The notes under the pieces were generated by a model that saw nothing but the letters and a program-made list of their open reading frames with translations, did not search any database and had not been told where the DNA came from. This document shows, one piece after another, positions 41,290 to 41,901 of a stretch of 41,901 nucleotides of DNA. The stretch's first letter is position 1. Every line of letters begins with the position of its first letter. Position numbers and translations under genes: made by a program. This DNA is from Lachnospiraceae bacterium (GTDB lineage: Bacteria; Bacillota; Clostridia; Lachnospirales; Lachnospiraceae), in assembly GCA_910575775.1 (NCBI GenBank), contig CAJTEY010000037.1:1-41901 (forward strand), given 5' to 3'.

Positions 41290-41700
41290 TTACTGAAAGA
41301 GCTCGGCAAGCTCCTCCATGACGGCGTTTTCACCGCCGTCATACAGGTGAAAACTGTCGGCCACAATCATATCATAGACATCGCCTGTGCTGTATGACAG
41401 GATTTTGCTGTCTCTGGTATCGCAGAGCAAAAATCCCACAAATAAAAGTACGGAAAGCACCATCCGATACTTAAAGCCTCCCGTGGCATTTCCCGGAATC
41501 CCCTCCCTGTTTTCGGCATTTCCATAACCGGGGAACCCTTCCGCCCCTGCGGGAAATTCCTTGTCATAGAGTGGAAGCGGATTTTCCTTTCCGTAGAGAA
41601 TATGCTCCCGCTGTCTGAGTTTCAGGCGGTTCCCCAGATTTTCCTCCCGGATATGCCGGGCCAGCTCCATTTTCTTTTCCGGCGTCACTTTCTTTTCCAT
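41290..41700 (-). CDS. Hypothetical single-pass membrane protein
   Basis: 136-residue protein. The N-terminal 70 residues are charged and Pro/Gly rich, with a helical Lys/Glu start (KKMELARHIREENL). One transmembrane helix (MVLSVLLFVGFLLC) lies at about 80-94 and the last 40 residues are acidic. It fits a type II small membrane protein. No family recognised. It stands upstream of the radical SAM promoter on the same strand, so it is probably a separate unit. The stretch from 41701 to the window edge contains only hairpins and no gene I can support. Confidence 0.6.
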   Translation of the reverse strand: MEKKVTPEKKMELARHIREENLGNRLKLRQREHILYGKENPLPLYDKEFPAGAEGFPGYGNAENREGIPGNATGGFKYRMVLSVLLFVGFLLCDTRDSKILSYSTGDVYDMIVADSFHLYDGGENAVMEELAELFQ

Positions 41701-41820
41701 CCATGCACGCTTCCTTTCCGTCTATCATGTCCCTACACTTTATGCCAAATTGCGCAAAAAAAGAACGCACCCCTGCGGGTCAATGTCATTAAGTTAATAC
41801 TAACGTAAAAGTCTATTCCA

Positions 41821-41858
41821 TGAGAGAAATGAAAAATTAGATTCATTTCTCTCATTTT
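41821..41858. terminator. Perfect 13-bp stem, probable terminator
   Basis: TGAGAGAAATGAA and TTCATTTCTCTCA around an 8-base loop, followed by TTTTA on the plus strand. A smaller hairpin, GACAGG-TTTT-CCTGCC, lies close to the window edge. Confidence 0.6.
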
Positions 41859-41901
41859 ATGGCAATACAAACAGACAGGTTTTCCTGCCTCAAAATAATT
41901 A

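Overview
The window looks like chromosome of a low-to-medium GC Firmicute, most likely a Lachnospiraceae-type Clostridium. The evidence is a Clostridia-style obg/L27/Prp/L21 cluster with the TIGR03960/DUF2344 pair and RNase G, an L27 with the Firmicute N-terminal extension plus its dedicated protease, a lexA gene divergent from a yneA-like gene under GAAC-N4-GTTC boxes, and sigma-A style promoters with AGGAGG ribosome sites. No rRNA, tRNA or CRISPR array was seen.

Left part (1-10.9 kb, mostly + strand): what looks like the 3' end of an IS200/IS605-type tnpB with its terminal hairpin, then aroB-lspA, an RluD-type pseudouridine synthase, an unknown gene translationally coupled to a CstA transporter, a cytidylate-kinase-like gene, an AI-2E family exporter with a coupled small membrane protein (- strand), a TtcA-like protein, a tyrosine recombinase, and two small genes that look corrinoid related (a MetH-activation-domain protein and a Cys-rich small-domain protein).

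Accessory part (10.95-22.7 kb): a 2.55 kb integrated plasmid with repL, mobV, a putative oriT, iteron-like palindromes and a hairpin array, bounded by 20-bp direct repeats. Removing it and one repeat rebuilds a near-perfect chromosomal palindrome. Next come an unknown gene, a frameshifted PPC-domain gene, an SH3b surface protein, two GyrI-like genes and a WYL regulator. Then comes the main discovery: a 2.1 kb segment carrying lexA and the yneA-like gene is inverted. Both breakpoints lie inside genes, so a membrane-protein gene and an AraC/GyrI regulator gene are each cut in two, with halves on opposite strands at opposite ends. Flipping the segment restores both reading frames exactly. The junctions carry 19-bp and 8-bp duplications, as expected of staggered breaks.

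Right part (22.8-41.9 kb, almost all - strand): the conserved cluster, read from high to low coordinates, is TIGR03960 radical SAM, DUF2344, RNase G, (Nudix, second lspA, hybrid histidine kinase, receiver protein), L21, prp, L27, obg, yhbY, nadD, (1619-aa Ig/InlB-repeat surface protein), yqeK, rsfS. The items in brackets are lineage-specific insertions into an otherwise standard ribosome-assembly/NAD order. Strong promoters lie before the radical SAM gene and before the L21 leader.
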